Shown here in pieces: positions 35,055-43,528 of a DNA stretch of 64,000 bases. Below the pieces are notes generated by a model. It was given only the letters and a program-made list of their open reading frames with translations, did not search any database and was not told the DNA's origin. Both the position numbers and the translations under genes were made by a program. Positions within the stretch are counted from its first letter, which is position 1. Each line of letters starts with the position of its first letter. The stretch comes from G020348385 sp964538085. Lineage in GTDB: Bacteria; Acidobacteriota; Aminicenantia; Aminicenantales; Aminicenantaceae. Location: the NCBI GenBank assembly GCA_964538085.1, contig CAZIDF010000009.1, positions 62,001 through 126,000 of the forward strand, written 5' to 3'.

Positions 35055-36215
35055 ATGAAAAAAAACATATTTTTTCTTTTACTGGGTGTTGTGGCGATGG
35101 CGACTTGTGTTATCTATGTCCCTGTCGATGAAGGGGGTCCTCCTTACAGGGGTGGTTATTATGAAGATCCCCATTCGACAGAGATGGATACTTCCTATTT
35201 TTACGATTATCTCTCTCCTCATGGAGTATGGGTTCGCTTTTCCCCGTATGGATATGTGTGGATTCCTGATAGAATGGGATATGGATGGCGCCCCTATACC
35301 CAAGGACAGTGGGTGTGGTCGGATTTTGGCTGGACCTGGGCTTCCCGTTACGAGTGGGGCTGGGTTCCGTTCCATTATGGCCGATGGGGCTGGGATAGCT
35401 ATCTTGGTTGGTATTGGGTTCCCGGGGCCGAGTGGGGGCCAGCTTGGGTGAGTTGGCGCACAAGCGATCTGTATATCGGATGGGCTCCCATCCCTCCGGA
35501 GGCAAGATTCGTTCCTGGCGTGGGCATAACCACTTTACCCTATACTCTTCATCAATCCTCTTGGGTGTTTGTGGAATATCCCTATTTTTTCGAAGCCAGG
35601 CTCTATCGATATGTCCTCCCCATGGAACGAAACTTAACCATCATCAACTATTCGGTATTGAGGACCGATATTCGAATGAGGGGAGACAGAGTGATCAACA
35701 ATGGCGTTGATATAGACTATGTCAGGAGAATGACAAGGCAGACCATTTCACGGCATGAACTGGCACCAGCAGATCGGCCTGGGCAATCCAGAGTCACAGA
35801 AGGCCGAGTGGAGATATATAATCCCATCATCAGGCAGTATGAATCCGCTCATCCAAAGAGAGTCTTGGAGAGGGATGAGGTCCTCGATAGAGTAACGCGA
35901 ACTTCAATAAAAGAGCCTGATGAACAGGCTGAATCCCAGGAAAATAGACTAAAAAATGCTCATGAGCAGGAAATCCAACATTTAGAAAATAGCCAAGAAA
36001 AAGAATTACAGCAGGTCCTTCGGAAGAAACAGCAGGAGGAGAGCGAAACAAAGGATCCAGTGGAAAAACAAAAGATAAAAAAAGAATACGACCAAAAGGT
36101 CACAACGATCAAACAGAGTCACGAAAAAGAGAAAACGGAAATAAAGAAAAGACATAAAAAAGAAGAAGAGGAGACGAAGAAGAAAACTGTCAAGAAAAAA
36201 GTGATCAAGAAATGA
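35055..36215 (+). CDS. DUF6600-like Trp/Tyr-rich exported protein with a charged coiled-coil tail
   Basis: 386 residues with AAGGGAGG before the ATG. A lipoprotein-like signal peptide ends at VAMATC (about 18). Residues 45-150 are strikingly rich in Trp, Tyr and Gly with repeated motifs (GVWVRFSPYGYVWIPD, GWRPYTQGQWVWSDFGWTW, WGWVPFHYGRWGWDS, GWYWVPGAEWGPAWVSW), as in DUF6600 proteins. Residues 285-386 are a Lys/Glu/Gln-rich coiled coil ending in a poly-Lys tail. It is likely envelope-attached. Function unknown; no enzymatic motif is visible. Confidence 0.78.
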   Translation: MKKNIFFLLLGVVAMATCVIYVPVDEGGPPYRGGYYEDPHSTEMDTSYFYDYLSPHGVWVRFSPYGYVWIPDRMGYGWRPYTQGQWVWSDFGWTWASRYEWGWVPFHYGRWGWDSYLGWYWVPGAEWGPAWVSWRTSDLYIGWAPIPPEARFVPGVGITTLPYTLHQSSWVFVEYPYFFEARLYRYVLPMERNLTIINYSVLRTDIRMRGDRVINNGVDIDYVRRMTRQTISRHELAPADRPGQSRVTEGRVEIYNPIIRQYESAHPKRVLERDEVLDRVTRTSIKEPDEQAESQENRLKNAHEQEIQHLENSQEKELQQVLRKKQQEESETKDPVEKQKIKKEYDQKVTTIKQSHEKEKTEIKKRHKKEEEETKKKTVKKKVIKK

Positions 36216-36221
36216 TATAGA

Positions 36222-37076
36222 CTATTGCTGTGACCCTTTCCAAGTCACAGTAAATGTTGTCCCGAGGATAACCAAGCCCCCTAATACAGTCCTCAGGCTC
36301 GGGATTTCTTTCAGGATCAAGAGAGCCATGACGATTCCGTAAACAGGTTCCAGGGAGCTGATGAGGGCGGCTGTTTGCGCTTTGATCAGACGCATTCCCT
36401 TGATGAACAAGGAATGCGACAGGGCCGTACAAAAAATACCCAAGATCACGAGGAGGAGGATGTCTCTGCCTTCAAGATGAGGTCGCAAGATAAAAAAGAA
36501 GGGAAGCAAAAAAAGAGTGGCCCATAAATCTTGATAAAAAGTGATCAGCAAACTGGAATAGCTTTGAGAAAGTTTTCTGTTAAGAATAGTGAGGATGGAG
36601 AACGTGAACCCGGCGAGCAATCCCCACAAGACTCCTCGATAGACAGAATCGGTCAAGTCGAATCGCGGGATAATCAGGAAGATACCGAGGATGCAGAGAA
36701 GTGCATACAAAAGCGAGGACAGATCGATTTTTTCCCTGAAAAAAAGTGGCTCGAGGAATGTGGTGAATACAGGAAAACTGGAATAGGATAGAAGGCCGAC
36801 GGCAACAGTGGATATTTGGATGGATTGGAAAAACGCCACCCAATGCACAGCGAGGATAAATCCCAGCAGGATAAAAACGGTGTGGTTTCGTGTGGGCGAA
36901 ATCTTCATGCTTTTTCTCGAGAAGAGGAAGAACACAAAAAGGGCAAGGCTGGCAAAAAAGACACGTCCCAAAACGATGAGAAAGGGTGAAAGTGTGAGCC
37001 ATTTTCCGAAGAGTCCGGCCAGACCGAACAGGACAACAGCCGCATGTATCTCGAGGAGACTGTGTTTTTCTGCCAT
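36222..37076 (-). CDS. EamA/DMT-family transporter
   Basis: 284 residues with about ten membrane helices in two halves of five, the EamA duplication. The first half has LGRVFFASLALFVFFLFSRK and AVHWVAFFQSIQISTVAVGL; the second has GLLAGFTFSILTILNRKL and ALISSLEPVYGIVMALLIL, where the SxLEPV motif is typical. Such carriers export amino acids or other metabolites; the substrate is unknown. GGAG precedes the ATG. It is convergent with the DUF6600-like gene, ending 6 bases from its stop. Confidence 0.88.
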   Translation of the reverse strand: MAEKHSLLEIHAAVVLFGLAGLFGKWLTLSPFLIVLGRVFFASLALFVFFLFSRKSMKISPTRNHTVFILLGFILAVHWVAFFQSIQISTVAVGLLSYSSFPVFTTFLEPLFFREKIDLSSLLYALLCILGIFLIIPRFDLTDSVYRGVLWGLLAGFTFSILTILNRKLSQSYSSLLITFYQDLWATLFLLPFFFILRPHLEGRDILLLVILGIFCTALSHSLFIKGMRLIKAQTAALISSLEPVYGIVMALLILKEIPSLRTVLGGLVILGTTFTVTWKGSQQ

Positions 37077-37126
37077 GTGACTCCCTTATATTACTCGAAA
37101 ATTCAAAAGAAAAATAGAAAAATGCA

Positions 37127-37161
37127 GGACATTCCATTAGGTGCAGCCTAATGAGATGTCC
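37127..37161. repeat. Intergenic palindrome between divergent genes
   Basis: Nested perfect arms GGACAT/ATGTCC outside and CATTAGG/CCTAATG inside, with a 5-base loop and a 2x2 internal loop. It lies between the divergent starts of the EamA gene and dnaX, so it may be an operator or a structured 5' leader. Confidence 0.5.
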
Positions 37162-37264
37162 CTTATATTTTAATTTTGTATTCCTACGGAATTATGCTAA
37201 TATATTGTTTACATTTTATTTAAGGAACCTGGCTTCCTTCAAAACATTCATCAGCCTGATTAAT

Positions 37265-38680
37265 ATGAGTTATGTGATTTTTGCCCGAAAATACCGGCCC
37301 ATGACGTTCGAGACGATGATAGGCCAAAAACATGTAGTCCAAACCCTGATGAATGCGATCAAAAACGATCGGGTCGCTCAAGCTTACATTTTCTCGGGCA
37401 TGAGAGGCGTCGGGAAAACAACGACAGCCCGGATCCTCGCCAAAGCCTTGAATTGCCAGCACGGCCCAACCCCCACCCCATGCAACAAATGTGAATTCTG
37501 TCGCGAAATCAATGAAGACCGCTCTGTGGATGTTTTAGAAATCGATGGGGCTTCCAACAGAGGTATCGACGAAGTGAGATCCCTCCGGGAAGGGGTAAAA
37601 TATAAACCCATTCATAGCCGGAATAAAGTTATCATCATCGATGAAGTTCACATGCTTACCAGAGAAGCATTCAATGCCCTGCTGAAGACCTTAGAAGAGC
37701 CTCCCTCTCACACCATCTTCATTTTTGCAACCACTGAGTTTCATAAAGTTCCGGCTACCATCATATCCCGCTGTCAACATTTCGAATTCAAAAAAATATC
37801 CCAGAAGGATATCATCAATCACCTGCTGGACATCACCAAACAGGAGAACATAACTATTTCCGCTTACGGACTCAACTTGATCGCCGAAGCAGCAGATGGC
37901 AGTTTGCGAGATGCTCAGAGCCTTCTCGATCAAGCAGTATCCTATTCTGGAGAAAACATCTCCGACGAGGATCTCAAAGAAATCCTGGGCGCCATCAGCC
38001 GTGAGGTCTTATTCGATTTCTCGAGTGTCATTCTTGATGAAGAGCCGGATCGTATCTTTCCTTTAGTGGAGAGTGTCATAGAAAAAGGGTATGACCTGAG
38101 ATTTTTCACCAAAGAACTCATCCAGCATTTCAGGAATCTACTTCTCGTGAAATCGGTCAAGAATCCCAAGGAATTGCTTGCATTGAGTGATGAAGATATA
38201 AAGGCTCTCGTGCAGGAAGCAGATAAGTCCTCTGCTGATGATTTTCTCCGCTATCTTGTTGCGCTTCAACAAGGAGAACAGGGACTGAAGTTCTCCTCTT
38301 ATCCCAGAATCTATCTCGAAGCGATGCTGGTTAAATTGTGCCATTTTAAAAAGATCATCCCGCTAGAAAACATCATTCAAGACATCGAAGCTTTAAAAAA
38401 AGAATTCAAAAGGCCTGGTAGCGAGGAAAAGTTGAAGAGCCACGAGTTGCCGGCTCCCCAAAAACAAGAGGTCCGGAAAAAAGAGGTAATCCCAGAAAAA
38501 AAGACTGAATCGGCGCCTCCGCCATCAGATGATCCTCCCGGAGAAAAAAAGAGTCGGAAAGTTGAACGCACGCAAAAAGTAAACAATGTCGCATTGAAGG
38601 ATCCGACGGTCAAAAGCTTCATGGATACGTTTGATGCACAGGTCGTTAGCATCGATCCCATAAAAAAAGGAAAAAAATAA
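37265..38680 (+). CDS. dnaX: DNA polymerase III subunit gamma/tau
   Basis: 471 residues from the ATG that opens MSYVIFARKYRPMTFETMIG, the conserved DnaX N-terminus; a longer in-frame start has no support. Walker A is GMRGVGKTTTA (about 45), a four-Cys zinc site lies in ALNCQHGPTPTPCNKCEFC, Walker B is VIIIDEVHML and the sensor region ISRCQHFEFK. This is the clamp-loader ATPase. The charged C-terminal tail contains A AAA AAG in frame (38545-38551), the same slippery heptamer used in E. coli dnaX; a -1 shift there would end after four more codons (433 residues). dnaX-ybaB-recR is a widely conserved gene order. Confidence 0.95.
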   Translation: MSYVIFARKYRPMTFETMIGQKHVVQTLMNAIKNDRVAQAYIFSGMRGVGKTTTARILAKALNCQHGPTPTPCNKCEFCREINEDRSVDVLEIDGASNRGIDEVRSLREGVKYKPIHSRNKVIIIDEVHMLTREAFNALLKTLEEPPSHTIFIFATTEFHKVPATIISRCQHFEFKKISQKDIINHLLDITKQENITISAYGLNLIAEAADGSLRDAQSLLDQAVSYSGENISDEDLKEILGAISREVLFDFSSVILDEEPDRIFPLVESVIEKGYDLRFFTKELIQHFRNLLLVKSVKNPKELLALSDEDIKALVQEADKSSADDFLRYLVALQQGEQGLKFSSYPRIYLEAMLVKLCHFKKIIPLENIIQDIEALKKEFKRPGSEEKLKSHELPAPQKQEVRKKEVIPEKKTESAPPPSDDPPGEKKSRKVERTQKVNNVALKDPTVKSFMDTFDAQVVSIDPIKKGKK

Positions 38681-38691
38681 GGAGAGGGAAG

Positions 38692-39003
38692 ATGAAGAGC
38701 ATGGGCAATATCCAAAAAATGATGAAACAAGCCAAGGAGATGCAGGATAGACTCCAGAGGGAAATGGCTGAGATGAGAGTCGAAGGATCGAGCGGAGGCG
38801 GTATGGTGACAGTTATCTTGGATGGGACCAAAAATCTAATCTCTTTGACGATAAATCCTGAGGTCGTCGATAAAGAAGACACAGAAATGCTCCAAGATCT
38901 GGTCGTCGCCGCTTTTAACGATGCCAACACAAAGGTCGACGAATCGCTTTCTGAAAAAATGGGAGCTTTTGGAGCGGGCTTGAAGATTCCAGGACTATTC
39001 TAA
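38692..39003 (+). CDS. ybaB: YbaB/EbfC family nucleoid-associated protein
   Basis: 103 residues: an N-terminal helix with a Met/Gln-rich heptad pattern (MGNIQKMMKQAKEMQDRLQR) and a core beta-sheet with GGGMVTVILDGTKNLISLTI, as in YbaB. These dimers bind DNA non-specifically. It starts 11 bases after dnaX and ends at the first base of recR, the typical arrangement. Confidence 0.94.
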   Translation: MKSMGNIQKMMKQAKEMQDRLQREMAEMRVEGSSGGGMVTVILDGTKNLISLTINPEVVDKEDTEMLQDLVVAAFNDANTKVDESLSEKMGAFGAGLKIPGLF

Positions 39004-39608
39004 TGCTCGATCAGGAACATCCCTTAAATCGACTCATCGAAGAGCTCAAGAAGATTCCCTCTATAGGCGCAAAAACAGCTCAGAGAATTGCGTTCTATAT
39101 CATCGGAATTACACAAGATGAGGCTGATAGACTGGCAGATGCAATCAAAGAAGCGAAGCATAACATATTTTACTGCTCGGTTTGCAACAGTTTGACCCAT
39201 ATCGATCCCTGCCATTACTGTTCGGATTCCAAAAGAGAACAGGATGTGTTGTGCGTTGTCGAGGAACCTTTCAACATCTCCTCCATCGAAAAAACCGGAA
39301 TTTTTCGTGGCGTTTACCATGTGCTGCACGGGACACTCTCTCCCTTAAAAGGGATAGGGCCAGATGAATTGAAGACGGATAAATTGATTGAAAGACTAAA
39401 AAAGGGACAATTTAAAGAGATAATATTGGCAACGAATCCAACCGCTGAAGGGGAGGCCACAGCCCTATATTTGGTGAGGCTGCTCAAGGATTTTCATGTA
39501 AAAATGACGCGACTTGCCATGGGCCTTCCGGTGGGTTCGGATATCGATTTTGCCGATCAAGTAACGATAAAAAAATCGCTGGAGGGAAGGACGGAGCTAA
39601 CAGAATAG
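39003..39608 (+). CDS. recR: Recombination protein RecR
   Basis: 201 residues. Helix-hairpin-helix KIPSIGAKTAQRIAFYI is at about 15-31, a Cys4 zinc finger CSVCNSLTHIDPCHYC at about 58-73, and a Toprim domain (VLCVVEEPFNISSIEKTG, LATNPTAEGEATALYL). RecR works with RecF/RecO to load RecA at gaps. The start overlaps the last base of ybaB, indicating coupled translation. Confidence 0.95.
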   Translation: MLDQEHPLNRLIEELKKIPSIGAKTAQRIAFYIIGITQDEADRLADAIKEAKHNIFYCSVCNSLTHIDPCHYCSDSKREQDVLCVVEEPFNISSIEKTGIFRGVYHVLHGTLSPLKGIGPDELKTDKLIERLKKGQFKEIILATNPTAEGEATALYLVRLLKDFHVKMTRLAMGLPVGSDIDFADQVTIKKSLEGRTELTE

Positions 39609-39694
39609 CCAAATCATCATAAAGCTTTTCAGATAACCTGAAATCTCATGGCTGAAGAGGAGTGGGTTCGGATATCTGGAAAAAAGGAGGATTA

Positions 39695-40273
39695 ATGGAT
39701 AAAGAAACCTTAGAAATCCGTTGGCATGGCCGAGCAGGGCAGGGAGTGGTGACGGCAGCTGTGACCCTTGCCGATGTCATATCTACCGAAGAAGACCTGT
39801 ATGTGCAGGCTTTCCCAGAGTTTGGAGCAGAGAAACGGGGAGCGCCTATTTTGGCTTTTAATAGAATTTCCAAAAAACCGATTCGTTCGCACAGCCAGGT
39901 GTATTATCCGGATATTGTCGTTGTGACCGATCCCTCTTTGCTCGGGATGGTGGATGTCACAAGCGGCGCAAAAGAGGATGCTCTATTTTTGATGAATACG
40001 ATTTTTGACGTCGATCTCATTCGAAAGAGGCTTTCCTTAGAGGGAAAAAGAATCTATACGTTGGATGCTTATGCCATTGCAGAGAAAGAACTGGGGAGGG
40101 CCATCCCCAACGTCCCGATGGTTTCTGCGCTAATAAAAATCACAGGCCTTATGGATCTGGATAAGTTTACCAAAAACATCAGGGGATCGTTGGGAAAAAA
40201 ATTGAGACCGGAAATCGTGGATAAAAACATGAAAACCATCGAGAGGGCATTCAAGGAGGTTATCGAAGGATGA
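39695..40273 (+). CDS. porG: 2-oxoacid:ferredoxin oxidoreductase gamma subunit
   Basis: 192 residues from ATG 39695 after AAAAAGGAGG. The gamma-domain signature IRWHGRAGQGVVTAAVTLAD and QAFPEFGAEKRGAPILAFNR is plain. It is the first gene of a four-gene porGDAB set that oxidatively decarboxylates pyruvate or a related 2-oxoacid to acyl-CoA while reducing ferredoxin. The split four-subunit order gamma-delta-alpha-beta is the form found in thermophiles and archaea and in various anaerobes. The next start overlaps its stop by 4 bases. Confidence 0.92.
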   Translation: MDKETLEIRWHGRAGQGVVTAAVTLADVISTEEDLYVQAFPEFGAEKRGAPILAFNRISKKPIRSHSQVYYPDIVVVTDPSLLGMVDVTSGAKEDALFLMNTIFDVDLIRKRLSLEGKRIYTLDAYAIAEKELGRAIPNVPMVSALIKITGLMDLDKFTKNIRGSLGKKLRPEIVDKNMKTIERAFKEVIEG

Positions 40274-40584
40274 AAAAAGAAACCTGGAAAGAATTGACCA
40301 TTGGCACCATCAATTTGGATGCTGGGAATTCAGTGAAGAATTTGACAGGGACATGGCGCTCCGGGCATAAACCGGAGTTCATCGAAGAACATTGTATCCA
40401 GTGCTTTTTCTGCTGGCTGTATTGTCCTCACTTCGCCATCCTTGTGGAAGACGAAGAGGTCAAGGGTATCAACTATGACTACTGCACAGGTTGTGGCATA
40501 TGCGCCGAAGAATGTCCTTCGAAAGAAAAGGCGATCGTGATGGTCAAGGAAGAAGCGAAATTGGCCGGGGGAGGGACAGAATGA
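40270..40584 (+). CDS. porD: 2-oxoacid:ferredoxin oxidoreductase delta subunit (2x[4Fe-4S] ferredoxin)
   Basis: 104 residues. Two cluster motifs: HCIQCFFCWLYCPHF (about 41) and YCTGCGICAEECPSK (about 75), each CxxCxxCxxxC(P), so two [4Fe-4S] clusters carry electrons from the catalytic subunit to free ferredoxin. The start overlaps porG (ATGA) and its stop overlaps porA. Confidence 0.92.
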   Translation: MKKETWKELTIGTINLDAGNSVKNLTGTWRSGHKPEFIEEHCIQCFFCWLYCPHFAILVEDEEVKGINYDYCTGCGICAEECPSKEKAIVMVKEEAKLAGGGTE

Positions 40585-41762
40585 GCGTACTAAAAACACT
40601 CAACGGCAATCAGACTATAGCTGAAGCGGTCAGACAAGTCGATCCGGATGTGGTGGCTGCCTACCCGATCACGCCTTCCACAGCGATCGTCGAAACCATC
40701 GCGAAATTTAAGGCGGATGGATTGATAAGCGGTGAGTTCGTCTGTCCTGAAAGCGAGCACAGCGCTATGAGCGTGTGCATCGGCGCGGCTTCTGCTGGAG
40801 GAAGAGTGATGACAGCCACTGCCTCACAAGGATTAGCCCTGATGTGGGAGATGCTTTACATTGCGGCCGGTTTGAGGCTCCCCATCGTGGCGGGTATTGC
40901 CAATCGAGCTTTGAGCGCACCGATCAACATCCATGGCGATCACAGCGATACGATGGGAGCAAGGGATACTGGATGGATCCAGATCTACTCTGAAAACTGC
41001 CAAGAAGCTTACGATAATTTTATTCAAGCGTTCCGTATAGCCGAGCATTTGGACGTCAGGACACCGGTGCTTGTCGGGCTGGATGGATTCATCATCAGTC
41101 ACTCGATGGAAGTCGTCCAGGTGGAAGACGATAATTTGGTTAAGGAATTTATTGGGGAATACCAAGCGGTGTATCCTTTGTTGGATACCAGCCGTAAGTT
41201 CACGGTCGGCCCCATCGATTTCACCGACTATTACTTCGAACATAAGAGAAACCAGATGGAGGGTATCGAGAATGCCCCTGGAGTTATCCAACAGGTCGGG
41301 AAAGAATTCGGTGAAAAGTTCGGACGTTTCTATGGTTTCTTCGAAGAATACAGGATGGAGGACGCGGAAACATGCATCGTTGTGATGAGTTCGGCAGCCG
41401 GAACCTGCAAGGATGCCATCGATGAAATGCGCAGCGAGGGGAAAAAGATCGGGCTGTTGAAGCCCCGGATTTTCCGTCCCTTTCCTGATAAACAAATTGC
41501 CGAGGCTTTGAAAGGCATGAAAGCCGTCGCTGTGCTGGACCGGTGTGCTTGCCCTGGAGCCTTCGGAGCTCCTCTGTTTACAGAAATCCGGAACGCCCTT
41601 TATGATTACGAACAGAGGCCCAAAGTGGTGAATTATGTTTTTGGACTGGGTGGTAGAGACATCATGGTAGAGCATTTCAAAGAAGTGGCTGAAAAGCTGG
41701 ACAAGATAGCCAAAACAGGGAAGGTCGAAGAGGTTTATGGCTACCTGAATTTGAGGGAATAG
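40581..41762 (+). CDS. porA: 2-oxoacid:ferredoxin oxidoreductase alpha subunit
   Basis: 393 residues from the ATG overlapping the porD stop; the longer in-frame extension lies inside porD. Signatures: NGNQTIAEAVRQVDPDVVAA, YPITPSTAIVE (about 30-40), ESEHSAMSVCIGAASAGGR and TASQGLALMWEMLYIA. It contributes the 2-oxoacid-binding and pyrimidine-binding domains. The YPITPSTAIVE form is closest to pyruvate/2-oxobutyrate oxidoreductases. Confidence 0.92.
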   Translation: MSVLKTLNGNQTIAEAVRQVDPDVVAAYPITPSTAIVETIAKFKADGLISGEFVCPESEHSAMSVCIGAASAGGRVMTATASQGLALMWEMLYIAAGLRLPIVAGIANRALSAPINIHGDHSDTMGARDTGWIQIYSENCQEAYDNFIQAFRIAEHLDVRTPVLVGLDGFIISHSMEVVQVEDDNLVKEFIGEYQAVYPLLDTSRKFTVGPIDFTDYYFEHKRNQMEGIENAPGVIQQVGKEFGEKFGRFYGFFEEYRMEDAETCIVVMSSAAGTCKDAIDEMRSEGKKIGLLKPRIFRPFPDKQIAEALKGMKAVAVLDRCACPGAFGAPLFTEIRNALYDYEQRPKVVNYVFGLGGRDIMVEHFKEVAEKLDKIAKTGKVEEVYGYLNLRE

Positions 41763-41773
41763 GAGGAATAGAA

Positions 41774-42700
41774 ATGGCAAAACTGAAAGATTTAGCTAAG
41801 ATGGAAGATAAATTGGTGGCAGGCCATGGCATGTGTCTGGGCTGTGGCATCCCTCTGATCTTGAAGATTGTTCTTCGTGCAACAGAAGATCCCCTCATCA
41901 TCGCCAATGCCACTGGCTGTTGTGAAGTGTGCACGACGATTTTTCCTCGGACTTCTTGGAATGTAACTTGGATTCACAGCGCTTTTGAGAACGCTGCATC
42001 CACTATCGCTGGCGTTGAAGCGATGTACAAGTCCTTGAAGAACAAGGGAAAGATCGATAAAGAGAAAAAAATAAAATTTTTAGGTATTGGCGGCGACGGG
42101 GGAACATACGACATCGGCCTCCAGGCTCTCTCGGGAACCATGGAAAGAGGGCATGATGTTGTGTATCTCTGTTACGATAACAATGCCTATGCCAACACAG
42201 GAGGGCAGAGGTCCTCTGCGACACCTATGGGAGCTTCAGCGACCACATCTCCGGCAGGAACGCAGAGTCCCGGGAAATTGCAGTGGCGCAAGGATCTGAC
42301 CAAAATCCTGACCGCTCATAACATCCCCTACGTGGCCCAAGCCTGTCCGTCTCGGTGGCAGGATATGTACAACAAAGCGAAAAAGGCCTTCGAAGTCGAA
42401 GGCCCGGCTTTTCTGAACATCCTTTGTCTGTGCCCGACTGAATGGAAGTATGATGAATCCAAAGGTGTGGAGCTGGCCAAGATTGCTGTGGACACGTGTG
42501 TTTGGCCTCTTTATGAAGTGGAAAACGGCAAATACAAGCTCAATTACAAGCCCAAGGAAAAAAAATCCATCCTGGAGTGGATAAGACCGCAAGGAAGATT
42601 TCGTCATCTGTTCAAAGAAGAAAACGCGTGGGTGCTGGAGAAATTCCAGAAAAAAGTGGATGAAGAATGGGAGGAGCTGAACAGGCTTTCCAGTCTCTGA
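41774..42700 (+). CDS. porB: 2-oxoacid:ferredoxin oxidoreductase beta subunit (TPP-binding)
   Basis: 308 residues after AGGAGG. N-terminal HGMCLGCGIPLILK and ATGCCEVCTTIFP supply Cys ligands of the proximal [4Fe-4S] cluster. The TPP-Mg motif GIGGDGGTYDIGLQALSG and YDNNAYANTGGQRS are typical of PorB. Last gene of the por set; about 120 bases with a new promoter-like region precede the next gene. Confidence 0.94.
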   Translation: MAKLKDLAKMEDKLVAGHGMCLGCGIPLILKIVLRATEDPLIIANATGCCEVCTTIFPRTSWNVTWIHSAFENAASTIAGVEAMYKSLKNKGKIDKEKKIKFLGIGGDGGTYDIGLQALSGTMERGHDVVYLCYDNNAYANTGGQRSSATPMGASATTSPAGTQSPGKLQWRKDLTKILTAHNIPYVAQACPSRWQDMYNKAKKAFEVEGPAFLNILCLCPTEWKYDESKGVELAKIAVDTCVWPLYEVENGKYKLNYKPKEKKSILEWIRPQGRFRHLFKEENAWVLEKFQKKVDEEWEELNRLSSL

Positions 42701-42784
42701 GTTTCTTCTGGTACTTTTTTTGTAGAACTTTCGCGCAGAAACAGGCCACGATACCCATTCAAGAAGTCCTGTATTGCTTCTATT

Positions 42785-42805
42785 TCTAATATGTGATATA
42801 TTAGA
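42785..42805 (+). promoter_or_regulatory. Palindromic operator candidate upstream of the FadR-type regulator
   Basis: Perfect 8-base arms TCTAATAT and ATATTAGA separated by 5 bases, 18 bases before the regulator's start codon. The size and symmetry fit a dimeric GntR/FCD repressor, so autoregulation of the glycyl radical operon is a reasonable guess. Confidence 0.5.
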
Positions 42806-42823
42806 TATCAGCCCAGGCATGAT

Positions 42824-43528
42824 ATGGCGAAAAAAGCTATTCTCAACATTAAATCTTTGAAAGAACAGGTTTATGAATATCTCCGTAACCAACTGGGGAA
42901 GGGAGAATTGCTTCCTGGTTCATCGATCAATATGGAGGAGACGAGCCAAAAGCTAGGCGTCAGCAGAACGCCCCTCAGGGATGCTCTACTGCAGCTCGAG
43001 ATGGAAGGATTCGTGTCCATACTTCCACGGCGTGGTGTGGTCGTCAATTCACTCTCGCTTCAAGATATCAGGGATTATTATCAGATTATCGGAGCCCTGG
43101 AAAGCGCGGCCCTCATGGAGAACTTCGAAAAAATTAAAGAAACACAGATCCAAAAAATGCATGCCTTCAATGCAGAAATGAAACACGCTATCGATCGAGA
43201 TGATTTTAACCGATATTATCAAAAAAACCTTCTTTTTCATGATGTTTTTCTTAATCTGTGCGGAAACAAAAGCTTGGTCAAGATCGTGAATACTCTCAAA
43301 AGACGGTTATACGATTTTCCTCGGCAACAGGGTTTTGTGAAAAAGTGGGAAATGACGTCCATCGATGAACACCAAGAACTGGTCAGATTGATCGAAGAAG
43401 GAAAAAAGGAGCAGGCATCCGATTACATCCGAGATGTCCATTGGTCGTACGATGTGCAGGAGAAATTCTTGAAAAAATATTACAAGCGGGCTGAATCCGC
43501 TTCAGAAAAAAAGGATCGGATCGGATGA
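42824..43528 (+). CDS. GntR/FadR-family (FCD) transcriptional regulator
   Basis: 234 residues. The N-terminal winged helix has SLKEQVYEYLRNQLGKGEL, then SQKLGVSRTPLRDALLQLEM and GFVSILPRRGVVV (about 10-80). The C-terminal all-helical FCD domain (IRDYYQIIGALESAALM, FHDVFLNLCGNKSLV) has the His/Asp pattern that usually binds metal and a carboxylate effector. The activase gene starts within its stop codon, so it most likely controls the following glycyl radical operon. The effector could be the enzyme's substrate. No strong ribosome-binding site is visible. Confidence 0.9.
   Translation: MAKKAILNIKSLKEQVYEYLRNQLGKGELLPGSSINMEETSQKLGVSRTPLRDALLQLEMEGFVSILPRRGVVVNSLSLQDIRDYYQIIGALESAALMENFEKIKETQIQKMHAFNAEMKHAIDRDDFNRYYQKNLLFHDVFLNLCGNKSLVKIVNTLKRRLYDFPRQQGFVKKWEMTSIDEHQELVRLIEEGKKEQASDYIRDVHWSYDVQEKFLKKYYKRAESASEKKDRIG

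Noticed and set aside
38394..38401. Poly-A run near codon 380 of dnaX as the main frameshift site
   Set aside because: It could slip, but the heptamer is less well placed than A AAA AAG at 38545-38551; it would stop after about six codons and cut off the conserved domain end.
40491..40580. Upstream start for the oxidoreductase alpha subunit
   Set aside because: It lies within porD's second cluster motif; the ATG at 40581 overlaps the porD stop and opens the conserved N-terminus.
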